Positions 1 to 5,672 of a stretch of DNA of 17,804 bases are shown here, in pieces (position 1 is the first letter of the stretch; each line of letters opens with the position of its first letter). This DNA is from Clostridiaceae bacterium AF10-41 (lineage in GTDB: Bacteria > Bacillota > Clostridia > Clostridiales > Clostridiaceae), in assembly GCA_027686065.1 (NCBI GenBank), contig JAQCTH010000052.1, positions 9,051 to 26,854 on the forward strand. The letters run 5' to 3'. The notes under the pieces were generated by a model. It made no database searches. It saw only the letters and a list, made by a program, of their open reading frames with translations, and was not told the origin of the DNA. The translations under genes were made by a program, and so were the position numbers.

Positions 1-25
1 GAGATTACTATGTAATCTCTTTTTT
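1..25 (+). terminator. Intrinsic terminator of an upstream gene outside the window
   Basis: An exact 8-bp inverted repeat (GAGATTAC at 1-8, GTAATCTC at 12-19) closes a 3-nt loop and is followed by a run of six T at 20-25. This is a rho-independent terminator reading on the plus strand. The gene it ends lies left of the window. Its first bases may be cut off by the window edge. Confidence 0.8.
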
Positions 26-31
26 ACTTTT

Positions 32-58
32 TAGGAAATTATAAAAAATTATCATGTA
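32..58 (+). repeat. Short AT-rich dispersed element, copy 1
   Basis: The 27 bases beginning TAGGAA and ending CATGTA match 12486-12513 with two substitutions and one inserted base. Both copies lie just downstream of an intrinsic terminator on the same strand. I do not recognise the element. It is not an inverted repeat and has no coding capacity. The similarity may mark a conserved post-terminator sequence of this genome. Confidence 0.4.
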
Positions 59-164
59 GATAACTATTTATAATTTTTTTTCTCAAGTTTTTTAGTAAGG
101 ATATGTAAGTCTGCTTTGACTTGGAGCAAAGTGATGGGATAAGTAGCTTTACAGAATATAACTG

Positions 165-196
165 TTGACAATATAAATTTAAGCTGATACTATAAT
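165..196 (+). promoter_or_regulatory. SigA-type promoter of the SAM-I leader
   Basis: An exact TTGACA -35 box lies at 165-170. The -10 is either TACTAT at 188-193 (17-bp spacer, 4 of 6 matches) or the overlapping TATAAT at 191-196 (20-bp spacer). Either way transcription would begin around 200-205, about 10 bases before the riboswitch P1 stem. No start codon or other promoter lies between this and the riboswitch. Confidence 0.65.
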
Positions 197-213
197 AATG
201 CAAAATTTAAAAG

Positions 214-318
214 TCTTATTAAGAGTGGTGGAGGGACTGGCCCTGTGAAGCCCAGCAACCAAGGATTTTAATTAATTCTTAAGGTGCTAAATCCTGCAGG
301 ATATCCTGATAGATAAGA
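214..318 (+). promoter_or_regulatory. SAM-I (S-box) riboswitch aptamer
   Basis: The leader holds the hallmark S-box core: an AGAGTGGTGGAGGGACTGG-like block at 222-240, then CCCTGTGAAGCC, CAGCAACC, AAGGTGCTAA and ATCCTGCAG in the standard order. The P1 helix is formed by TCTTATT (214-220) and GATAAGA (312-318). SAM-I aptamers bind S-adenosylmethionine and, in Firmicutes, usually terminate transcription of methionine genes when SAM is plentiful. Bases 316-321 (AGAGGC) can pair with 352-357 (GCTTCT) as an antiterminator, which would compete with P1 and with the terminator at 349-379. The single downstream gene is the NhaC-family transporter, so its expression should rise on methionine or SAM starvation. 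Confidence 0.95.
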
Positions 319-348
319 GGCGAATTATAACTTTTTATATGTGTAATC

Positions 349-379
349 AAAGCTTCTGTATTCTTGCAGAGGCTTTTTT
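349..379 (+). terminator. Riboswitch-controlled terminator upstream of metT
   Basis: The arms AAAGCTTCTG (349-358) and CAGAGGCTTT (367-376) form a 10-bp stem with one G-U pair, followed by a T run at 374-379. The 5' arm overlaps the antiterminator partner at 352-357, so this is the expression platform of the SAM-I riboswitch. Ligand binding stabilises P1, frees the terminator and stops transcription about 60 bases before the transporter start. Confidence 0.88.
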
Positions 380-437
380 AAATTTAATCTAAAAATACAT
401 ACAAATTATTTAACATTAAAAAGGAGAGAAAAGAATT

Positions 438-1715
438 TTGAAGAACAAAGGTAATGGGCTGGCTTTACTTCCGTTGGGAGTATTTCTATTAGTTTATTTG
501 GGAACATCAATAATTGCAAAAGATTTTTACGCTGTATCTGTAGTAATTCCTTTCCTAGCAGCAGCTTTAACAGCATTAATTATGAACAAAAAAGTAAAGT
601 TTGATGAGAAGGTAGATATATTTTGTAAAGGTGCAGGAAATACTAACATCTTACTTATGGTGATTATCTTTATATTAGCAGGAGCATTTGCAAAAGTAGC
701 AAAAGATATGGGAGCAGTAGATTCTACCGTTAATTTAGGACTTTCTCTGCTTCCAAGTAGTCTCTTACTTCCAGGGATATTTATTATAGGATGCTTTATA
801 TCTTTATCTATAGGAACATCAATGGGGACTATTGTTGCATTAGTACCAATAGCTGTTGGAATAGCAGATAAAACTGGAATAGCAACAGCGCTAGCTACAG
901 GAGCAGTAGTTAGTGGAGCGATGTTTGGAGATAATCTTTCTATAATATCAGATACAACTATAGCGGCTACTAGAACACAAGGCTGCGAGATGAAAGATAA
1001 ATTTAAAATGAACTTCATTATAGTACTTCCAGCTGCAATTATAACTGCAGTAATACTTATGTTGCTAACTAAGAGTGCAACAGTTGTAAATTTAGAGGCC
1101 CTAGAATTTAATTTGTTTAAAATCTTACCATATATAATTGTAATACTGACATCATTAATTGGAGTAAATGTAATTATAGTATTATTATTTGGGATCTTAT
1201 CCTCAGGAATAATAGGATTTATTCTTGGGAGTTTTAATTTGATAGGAGTATTTAACTCTATATCCTCAGGAATATCAGGGATGAGTGAACTTATAATAAT
1301 TTCGATTCTTATAGCAGGAACAATTGAAATTATTAATTTTAATGGTGGAATAGATTTTATTATTAATAAAGGATTAAAAAACTTTAAAACTAAGAGGGGA
1401 GCAGAATACGGTATTGCAACATTAGTTAGTTTAGTTGATATTTGTACAGCTAATAATACTGTTGCAATTGTAACTGTAGGACCTATAGCAAAAGATATTT
1501 CAAATGAATTTGATTTAGAACCCAAAAGAGTTGCAGGGATAATGGATATGTTTGCATGTGTGTTTCAAGGAGTGATACCATATGGTGCACAATTGATTTC
1601 AGCAGCAGGGCTTGCAGCTTTATCACCATTTGCAATAATGAAATTTTTATTTTACCCATATCTCATGGGAATATGTGCTATAATATCTATATACATACAT
1701 TGGAGAAATAAATAA
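438..1715 (+). CDS. metT: NhaC-family transporter, predicted methionine uptake (MetT type)
   Basis: This 425-residue integral membrane protein has about ten or more hydrophobic segments spread along its length. It shows the glycine- and serine-rich helices of the Na+/H+ antiporter NhaC superfamily, for example ISLSIGTSMGT near residues 121-131 and SGAMFGDNLS near 158-167. The NhaC-type fold suggests Na+- or H+-coupled transport. The S-box leader directly upstream argues for methionine rather than simple sodium-proton exchange. MetT is a candidate methionine transporter of this superfamily, placed in comparative genomics by its S-box control. The start is a TTG at 438, about 11 bases after GGAG (423-426); no ATG in frame fits better. 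It appears monocistronic, ending at the bidirectional terminator 1748-1786. The family is secure; the substrate is inferred from regulation and could instead be another amino acid or an ion. Confidence 0.82.
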   Translation: MKNKGNGLALLPLGVFLLVYLGTSIIAKDFYAVSVVIPFLAAALTALIMNKKVKFDEKVDIFCKGAGNTNILLMVIIFILAGAFAKVAKDMGAVDSTVNLGLSLLPSSLLLPGIFIIGCFISLSIGTSMGTIVALVPIAVGIADKTGIATALATGAVVSGAMFGDNLSIISDTTIAATRTQGCEMKDKFKMNFIIVLPAAIITAVILMLLTKSATVVNLEALEFNLFKILPYIIVILTSLIGVNVIIVLLFGILSSGIIGFILGSFNLIGVFNSISSGISGMSELIIISILIAGTIEIINFNGGIDFIINKGLKNFKTKRGAEYGIATLVSLVDICTANNTVAIVTVGPIAKDISNEFDLEPKRVAGIMDMFACVFQGVIPYGAQLISAAGLAALSPFAIMKFLFYPYLMGICAIISIYIHWRNK

Positions 1716-1747
1716 GGCTATTGTAAAATTAAAATATAAACCAGAAA

Positions 1748-1786
1748 AAGAAAAGTATGGCTAAATAAAAAAGCCATACTTTTCTT
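1748..1786. terminator. Bidirectional terminator between convergent metT and ispF
   Basis: A perfect 15-bp inverted repeat (1748-1762 with 1772-1786) encloses a 9-base loop. The plus strand has a T-rich 3' arm and the minus strand reads into a T-rich tract complementary to 1745-1754. It can therefore stop transcription from both metT (plus) and ispF (minus), whose 3' ends face each other. Confidence 0.85.
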
Positions 1787-1803
1787 CATTTCTTCATTAA
1801 TTG

Positions 1804-2286
1804 TTAATCGTTAATTATCAACTGTAATAAACATATGCTTTGAGAAGAAATTCCTTCACCATTTCCAGTAAATCCAAGGCCTTCTTCAGTAGTAGCCTTA
1901 ACATTTATTTGGTTTAAATCAATATTTAGTGCATTTGCTATGTTTTCTCTCATTTGTCGAATGAAAGGAGCCATTTTAGGTTTTTGAGCAATAATAGTTG
2001 CATCTATATTGTTAATAGAATACATATTAGCAGAAAGTAGTTTCCCTACTTCTTCTAATAGCTTTATACTTGATATTCCTTTAAATTTTGGGTCTGTATC
2101 AGGAAAATGTTTACCAATATCCCCAAGAGCTGATGCACCAAGCAATGAGTCCATAATTGCATGAAGTAAAACATCAGCATCTGAATGTCCTAATAACCCC
2201 TTTTCATAAGGAATATTAACACCACCTATTATTAAATCCCTTTCTTCAACTAAACGATGTACATCGTATCCTAATCCTATCCTCAC
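1804..2286 (-). CDS. ispF: 2-C-methyl-D-erythritol 2,4-cyclodiphosphate synthase
   Basis: IspF converts 4-diphosphocytidyl-methylerythritol 2-phosphate to methylerythritol 2,4-cyclodiphosphate with release of CMP, in the cytoplasmic MEP route to isoprenoids. The 160 residues are the normal family length. They show the N-terminal [12 protein letters not shown], with the metal ligands D8 and H10, the HSDAD block (34-38) followed by H42, the FPDTD loop (61-65), and the C-terminal [14 protein letters not shown] segment. The start is GTG at 2284-2286, with AGAGGTGA (complement of 2291-2298) just upstream. An extended -10-like TGGTAAAAT (complement of 2316-2324) could give a short leader, but no good -35 is seen. 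Transcription could alternatively come from the small gene upstream at 2429-2605. The 3' end meets metT at a shared terminator. Confidence 0.96.
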   Translation of the reverse strand: MRIGLGYDVHRLVEERDLIIGGVNIPYEKGLLGHSDADVLLHAIMDSLLGASALGDIGKHFPDTDPKFKGISSIKLLEEVGKLLSANMYSINNIDATIIAQKPKMAPFIRQMRENIANALNIDLNQINVKATTEEGLGFTGNGEGISSQSICLLQLIIND

Positions 2287-2428
2287 TTTATCACCTCTAA
2301 AATAATTATAGAGTTATTTTACCATAAATATTAAAAATATAGATGATTTAATTAATAATATACATATATGAGATGATATATATTTTTTTACAAGTGTTTT
2401 TTAATATTTATATAAGTTTTTTTGATAT

Positions 2429-2605
2429 CTATAATACTTTTTTAAAAGGATAAATATTAGAATTAGTTTTTTTCCTTCTATTTTTAAATATTTTATTAAA
2501 CAAACGCTTTAATTTAATTTTGAGTTTATAAATAAAATGGATAGTTCTAGAAGAAAGTTTTCTACGCTTAAAAACAAAATCAACATAAATTATTTTTCTA
2601 TTCAT
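2429..2605 (-). CDS. Small, strongly basic protein of unknown function (58 aa)
   Basis: On the minus strand an ATG at 2603-2605 is preceded, six bases away, by AGGAG (complement of 2612-2616). It opens a 58-codon frame ending in TAG at 2429. The predicted protein starts MNRKIIYVDFVFKRRK and ends NIYPFKKVL. It is very rich in Lys and Arg, with almost no acidic residues (one Asp), and contains hydrophobic and aromatic positions between the basic ones, as in an amphipathic helix. There is no signal peptide or cysteine. I do not recognise a family. It could be a nucleic-acid- or ribosome-binding peptide, a membrane-active peptide or toxin, or simply a conserved small hypothetical. It lies 142 bases upstream of ispF on the same strand and diverges from the sortase operon. 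The good ribosome binding site is the main evidence; in AT-rich DNA, Lys-rich frames arise easily. Confidence 0.5.
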   Translation of the reverse strand: MNRKIIYVDFVFKRRKLSSRTIHFIYKLKIKLKRLFNKIFKNRRKKTNSNIYPFKKVL

Positions 2606-2718
2606 AAGTTACTCCTAAAATATTAATGGATATAAGAGACACAATTATATTAAAAGTATAGTCTTTATGTTATAATATATGATGAATTATTATAAATGTT
2701 TATTGGGAGATGAGAAAT

Positions 2719-3309
2719 ATGGGAGAAAAAATTAGAAGGTTTATAGGCGTTATTTTAATTATAGTTGGACTAGCATTGATTGGATCAATTGCATACAAAA
2801 AATTTGAAACATCTAAAAGACAAAAAGAGCTCCAAAATATTTTAGAAGAGGTCATAAAAGAAGAACCAAAGAGCAAAGAAAATGGGACAGAAGAAAAATC
2901 TATTAATGGATACAAACCAATTGCTTTAATTGAAATTCCTAGTATAAATCTATCTCAAGGGTTAGTAGAAGGTATAACAGATGATATTCTTCAATATTAT
3001 TTGGGTCATTTTGCAGATTCAGCAGGTCCAGGTGAAAAGGGGAATTTTGCAGTCGCAGGACACAGAGTATCTGATTATTCGGAAGCCTTTGTAAACTTAT
3101 ATAAGGTAGAAAAGGGTGACAAAATAATAGTTAAAGCAAATAAGAAGGAATATATATATGAAATCACAGATAATTTTATAGTTAGTCCAAGCAATGTAGA
3201 AGTACTTGATAATACTAGTGAAGCTACTATTACATTAGTAACATGTACTGTTGGAGCAAAAGAAAGGGTTATAGTAAAAGGTAATCTTATAGAAACTAAG
3301 GATTTATAA
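2719..3309 (+). CDS. srtD: Class D-type sortase
   Basis: A sortase cysteine transpeptidase that would attach proteins carrying an LPXTG-like signal to the cell wall. It has 196 residues: a short cytoplasmic start, one transmembrane helix (about 8-26) as signal anchor, a charged linker (27-62), and the sortase beta-barrel (about 65-195). The catalytic triad is visible as His115 in FAVAGHRVS, Cys176 in TLVTCT and Arg183 in KERVIV. The TLVTC and AGHR patterns and the N-terminal anchor fit class D-type sortases of Bacillus and Clostridium. An ATG at 2710 abuts the GGGAG site (2705-2709) with no spacing. The ATG at 2719, nine bases from it, is the more likely start. A TATAAT at 2671-2676 is a plausible -10, with a weak -35. 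The next gene starts 14 bases after the stop, so they are probably co-transcribed. No LPXTG substrate is encoded in the window. Confidence 0.88.
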   Translation: MGEKIRRFIGVILIIVGLALIGSIAYKKFETSKRQKELQNILEEVIKEEPKSKENGTEEKSINGYKPIALIEIPSINLSQGLVEGITDDILQYYLGHFADSAGPGEKGNFAVAGHRVSDYSEAFVNLYKVEKGDKIIVKANKKEYIYEITDNFIVSPSNVEVLDNTSEATITLVTCTVGAKERVIVKGNLIETKDL

Positions 3310-3323
3310 AACGGAGGATAATG

Positions 3324-4319
3324 ATGAGCGATTTTCAAAGTGATAAATATAAGTTTTCTACTAAATCTCCATCAAGCGTAGCTTTAGAAGAAGTAATAGA
3401 GAAAAGAGCAGAAGAAATAGAAAAATTAAGTGAAGATCTTTTGAATTATAAAATACTTATCAAGGATTTAATACATGAAAAAGTACCATACACTACAAGA
3501 AATAAAATTTTGAATATAGCTTATTTTATAATAGAAGATGTAGAATTATTTGAATATCTAAATACAACTAAAAAGTTTCCAATTAACAGGATTCTTAAAA
3601 GGACGCCAATAGAAAGGGAATTTCTTCAAAACTGGAAAGAATATATTATAACTTATGTTGTTATATTGTCTAATCCAAATTATAAATATATTCAGGAATA
3701 TATACAAATAGTAGAAGCTGTTAATATCCTTGCTGTAGATGAAATATCCCAAATTATGAAGGAAACTGAACATAGAGGAATTATACTTAGTAAGAACTTT
3801 AGAAGTGCCATAATATTAACATCTAAAGGTGAGTTTATAAAAGTTAAAGCTGGAAAAGATAATAATATAGGAGAGGACTTTGTTAGTGTAGAAACTGTCA
3901 CTATAAGAAAGTATAAATTACAGCTTTCCATACTACTTAGTTTATTTGTATTAGTAATTATTATAGGGATGTTTAAATATAAATCAATTGATAAAACTAT
4001 AGTTATAGAAACCACGTCAGAAATTACACTAGAGGTAAATAAATTTAATAGGATAGTAGATGCTTATAGTAAAACTGAAAAAGGCAGAAATATGCTACTT
4101 GAATTAAAAGTTAATAATTCTAATATAGATGATTCAGTAAAGAATGTATTGAATTATGCAATTAATAATGAAATGATTCCAGAATCAGGTGTAATAGTGA
4201 CTGTAACAGGAAATCCATTAAGCTATAATGCTTTAAAAAATACAGAAGGTTTTATTAAAGAGAAAGAAATTCAAGTTAGGTTAAATAATTCAGGGGATGA
4301 GCATAAGGTAAGTCCTTAG
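3324..4319 (+). CDS. Membrane protein fusing a SigI C-terminal-like domain to an RsgI-like anti-sigma factor
   Basis: This 331-residue protein appears to have four parts. Residues about 19-130 follow the pattern of the C-terminal, DNA-binding half of sigma factor SigI: R..EEI at 28-32, L..Y at 39-42, TR at 58-59, IEDVEL near 70-75, L.TTKK.P at 79-86, and YII....ILS.PNYKYI..YI at 107-127. Residues about 149-190 match the RsgI N-terminal anti-sigma domain (HRGIILSKN, AIILTSKGEFIKVK, IGEDF). A single transmembrane helix spans about 198-217. Residues about 224-297 resemble the extracytoplasmic domain that follows the helix in RsgI, with ITLEVNKFNRIVDA as landmark. Sigma region 2 is absent, so it is unlikely to direct RNA polymerase alone. 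The Asn-Pro autocleavage site of RsgI is replaced by Thr-Ser (231-232). GGAGG (3313-3317) fits ATG 3324 better than ATG 3321. It lies between srtD and rluF in a likely operon. Domain calls are by eye; the RsgI part is the firmer one. Confidence 0.72.
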   Translation: MSDFQSDKYKFSTKSPSSVALEEVIEKRAEEIEKLSEDLLNYKILIKDLIHEKVPYTTRNKILNIAYFIIEDVELFEYLNTTKKFPINRILKRTPIEREFLQNWKEYIITYVVILSNPNYKYIQEYIQIVEAVNILAVDEISQIMKETEHRGIILSKNFRSAIILTSKGEFIKVKAGKDNNIGEDFVSVETVTIRKYKLQLSILLSLFVLVIIIGMFKYKSIDKTIVIETTSEITLEVNKFNRIVDAYSKTEKGRNMLLELKVNNSNIDDSVKNVLNYAINNEMIPESGVIVTVTGNPLSYNALKNTEGFIKEKEIQVRLNNSGDEHKVSP

Positions 4320-4340
4320 AAGTTATAAAGGTGAAAAATA

Positions 4341-5120
4341 ATGAAGCAAAAGAATAATGAAGATAAATATGTAATAATACACAGTGATAGAGGAAATGAA
4401 ATAAGATTAAATAAATTTATAAGCGAAACAGGATTTTGCTCAAGAAGAGAAGCTGATAAGCTAATAGAAGCTGGTAGGGTAACTGTAGATGGTATAAATG
4501 CAGTTATGGGAACAAAAGTTAAAGAAACAGCAGATGTAAAGGTAGATGGAAAACCTATAAAGAAAGTAGATGAATTAGTATATATAGCTTTAAATAAACC
4601 TGTAGGTATTACATGTACTACTGAAAAAAAAGTAAAGGGAAATATAGTAGATTTCGTAAATCATAAAAAAAGAATTTTTCCAATTGGAAGATTAGATAAA
4701 GATTCGCAGGGATTAATATTTTTAACAAATGATGGAGATATAGTTAACAAGATATTAAGGGCTGGGAATAATCATGAAAAGGAATATATAGTTACTGTAA
4801 ACAAACCAATTGATGATGATTTCATAAGATCTATGTCAAGTGGAGTTAGAATATTAGGAACAGTAACTAAAAGGTGCATTGTAACAAAAGAAAATAAGAA
4901 TACTTTTAGAATAATATTAACACAGGGAATGAATAGACAAATAAGAAGAATGTGTGAAGTTTTAGGATATAATGTAGTTAAACTAAATAGAATAAGAATA
5001 ATGAACATAAATTTAGGAAAATTAAAAATCGGAGAATGGAGAAACTTAACTTCAGAGGAACTTAAGGGACTAAATAATTTAATAATTACATCAGGGAAAA
5101 CAAAAGAGTTTGATAAGTAG
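4341..5120 (+). CDS. rluF: 23S rRNA pseudouridine synthase RluF
   Basis: RluF-type enzymes isomerise a uridine in 23S rRNA (U2604 in E. coli) to pseudouridine. The 259 residues carry an S4 RNA-binding domain (about 21-68; [20 protein letters not shown]) and then the RsuA/RluB/RluF catalytic domain. The active-site motif is [10 protein letters not shown], with catalytic Asp119. IALNKPVGI (82-90), [11 protein letters not shown] (101-111), VNKILRAGN and [12 protein letters not shown] closely follow the E. coli RluF pattern rather than RluB or RsuA. The AAGGTG site at 4328-4333 gives normal spacing to the ATG. The gene begins 21 bases after the SigI/RsgI-like gene and is probably the last gene of the srtD operon. 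Its TAG stop lies inside the 5' arm of the hairpin at 5118-5180. The family is certain; the exact rRNA position modified is inferred. Confidence 0.93.
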   Translation: MKQKNNEDKYVIIHSDRGNEIRLNKFISETGFCSRREADKLIEAGRVTVDGINAVMGTKVKETADVKVDGKPIKKVDELVYIALNKPVGITCTTEKKVKGNIVDFVNHKKRIFPIGRLDKDSQGLIFLTNDGDIVNKILRAGNNHEKEYIVTVNKPIDDDFIRSMSSGVRILGTVTKRCIVTKENKNTFRIILTQGMNRQIRRMCEVLGYNVVKLNRIRIMNINLGKLKIGEWRNLTSEELKGLNNLIITSGKTKEFDK

Positions 5121-5180
5121 GGAGATAGTAATTGCTATGTTTAAAGCCGATAGGTGAAGCAAGCAATTAGTATCTCCCTA
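5118..5180 (+). repeat. Long hairpin overlapping the rluF stop codon
   Basis: Arms 5118-5136 and 5162-5180 pair over 19 bp with a single mismatch (5128 against 5170), around a 25-base loop. The rluF stop codon is the first three bases of the 5' arm. The bases after the 3' arm (TTAAAATATAGG) lack a T run, so this is not a standard intrinsic terminator. It may still end the operon, protect the mRNA 3' end, or be a small mobile inverted-repeat relic. Confidence 0.6.
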
Positions 5181-5200
5181 TTAAAATATAGGAAAAATCG

Positions 5201-5257
5201 GAAAAAGTTATCCACAGGGGGCAAAGTGGCTTTGCGAAAGGACTTGTCAACTTTTTC
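5201..5257 (+). repeat. Nested inverted repeats around the first DnaA box
   Basis: Outer arms GAAAAAGTT (5201-5209) and AACTTTTTC (5249-5257) are exact complements. They enclose a smaller hairpin, GCAAAG-TGG-CTTTGC (5221-5235). The perfect DnaA box at 5208-5216 starts inside the left outer arm. Neither hairpin is followed by a terminator-like T run. The structure belongs to the DnaA-box region described separately. Confidence 0.5.
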
Positions 5258-5672
5258 ATGAACAAAAAACAATAAATAATAATAAAAATTCGTATGTTAC
5301 ACACATAATCCACATGTCCATGTGGATAACTTGTGTAAATTATGTTGAAAGTATTGTTAATAATTATTAACAGTATTGTAGATAATATAATATAAAAATA
5401 ATTTGAAAAAAACTGAAAATTATATATATTTATAGCAATAGGAGATATACAAATGAATAAGATTTATAAAGCATTAATAACTACACTAATATTATTAGAA
5501 ATTGTCCACACTTGTCCACAGGCACTGTTAATAAATTTGAACAAAGATACTGTCGAAAATCCGAAACTTGTGGATAAGATAATAAAGGAAAATTTAAAAT
5601 TTGTAAATATTGATGTCGATATTCCTCAAATAGTAGGATTAATCAATAAAAATGACGAAAAAGTTATCAACA
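5208..5672. promoter_or_regulatory. Cluster of DnaA-box sequences
   Basis: Three exact 9-mers TTATCCACA occur: 5208-5216 (plus), 5321-5329 (minus) and 5569-5577 (minus). Single-mismatch relatives of TTATNCACA lie at 5297-5305, 5306-5314, 5355-5363 (minus), 5364-5372, 5502-5510, 5512-5520 and 5664-5672. The 5306 and 5321 boxes form an inverted pair (ATCCACATG, two bases, CATGTGGAT). The interval between rluF and the next gene is also very AT-rich. DnaA binds such boxes at oriC and at secondary clusters that titrate DnaA or control genes. No dnaA, dnaN, rpmH or recF is nearby, so this is unlikely to be the main chromosomal origin. The cluster runs about 220 bases into the next gene. It could also hold that gene's promoter; none is obvious. 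Confidence 0.65.

Noticed and set aside
527..1525. A 332-codon minus-strand frame antisense to the NhaC-family transporter
   Set aside because: It lies wholly inside metT, lacks a ribosome site and reads like the mirror of a hydrophobic gene (Ile/Pro-rich, no domain pattern).
2710..2718. Earlier start codon for the sortase at 2710
   Set aside because: The GGGAG ribosome site ends at 2709, leaving no spacing; the ATG at 2719 has normal spacing.
3324..4319. A complete functional SigI sigma factor
   Set aside because: There is no region 2-like sequence (the usual DDE.SIGLIAFNEAI pattern) in the protein or in any frame immediately upstream, where the sortase gene ends 14 bases earlier.
5121..5452. 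The chromosomal replication origin
   Set aside because: DnaA boxes and AT-rich DNA are present, but dnaA, dnaN, rpmH, recF and gyrase genes are all absent. The flanking genes are rluF and a secreted DUF3298 protein. A secondary DnaA-box cluster is the more cautious reading.
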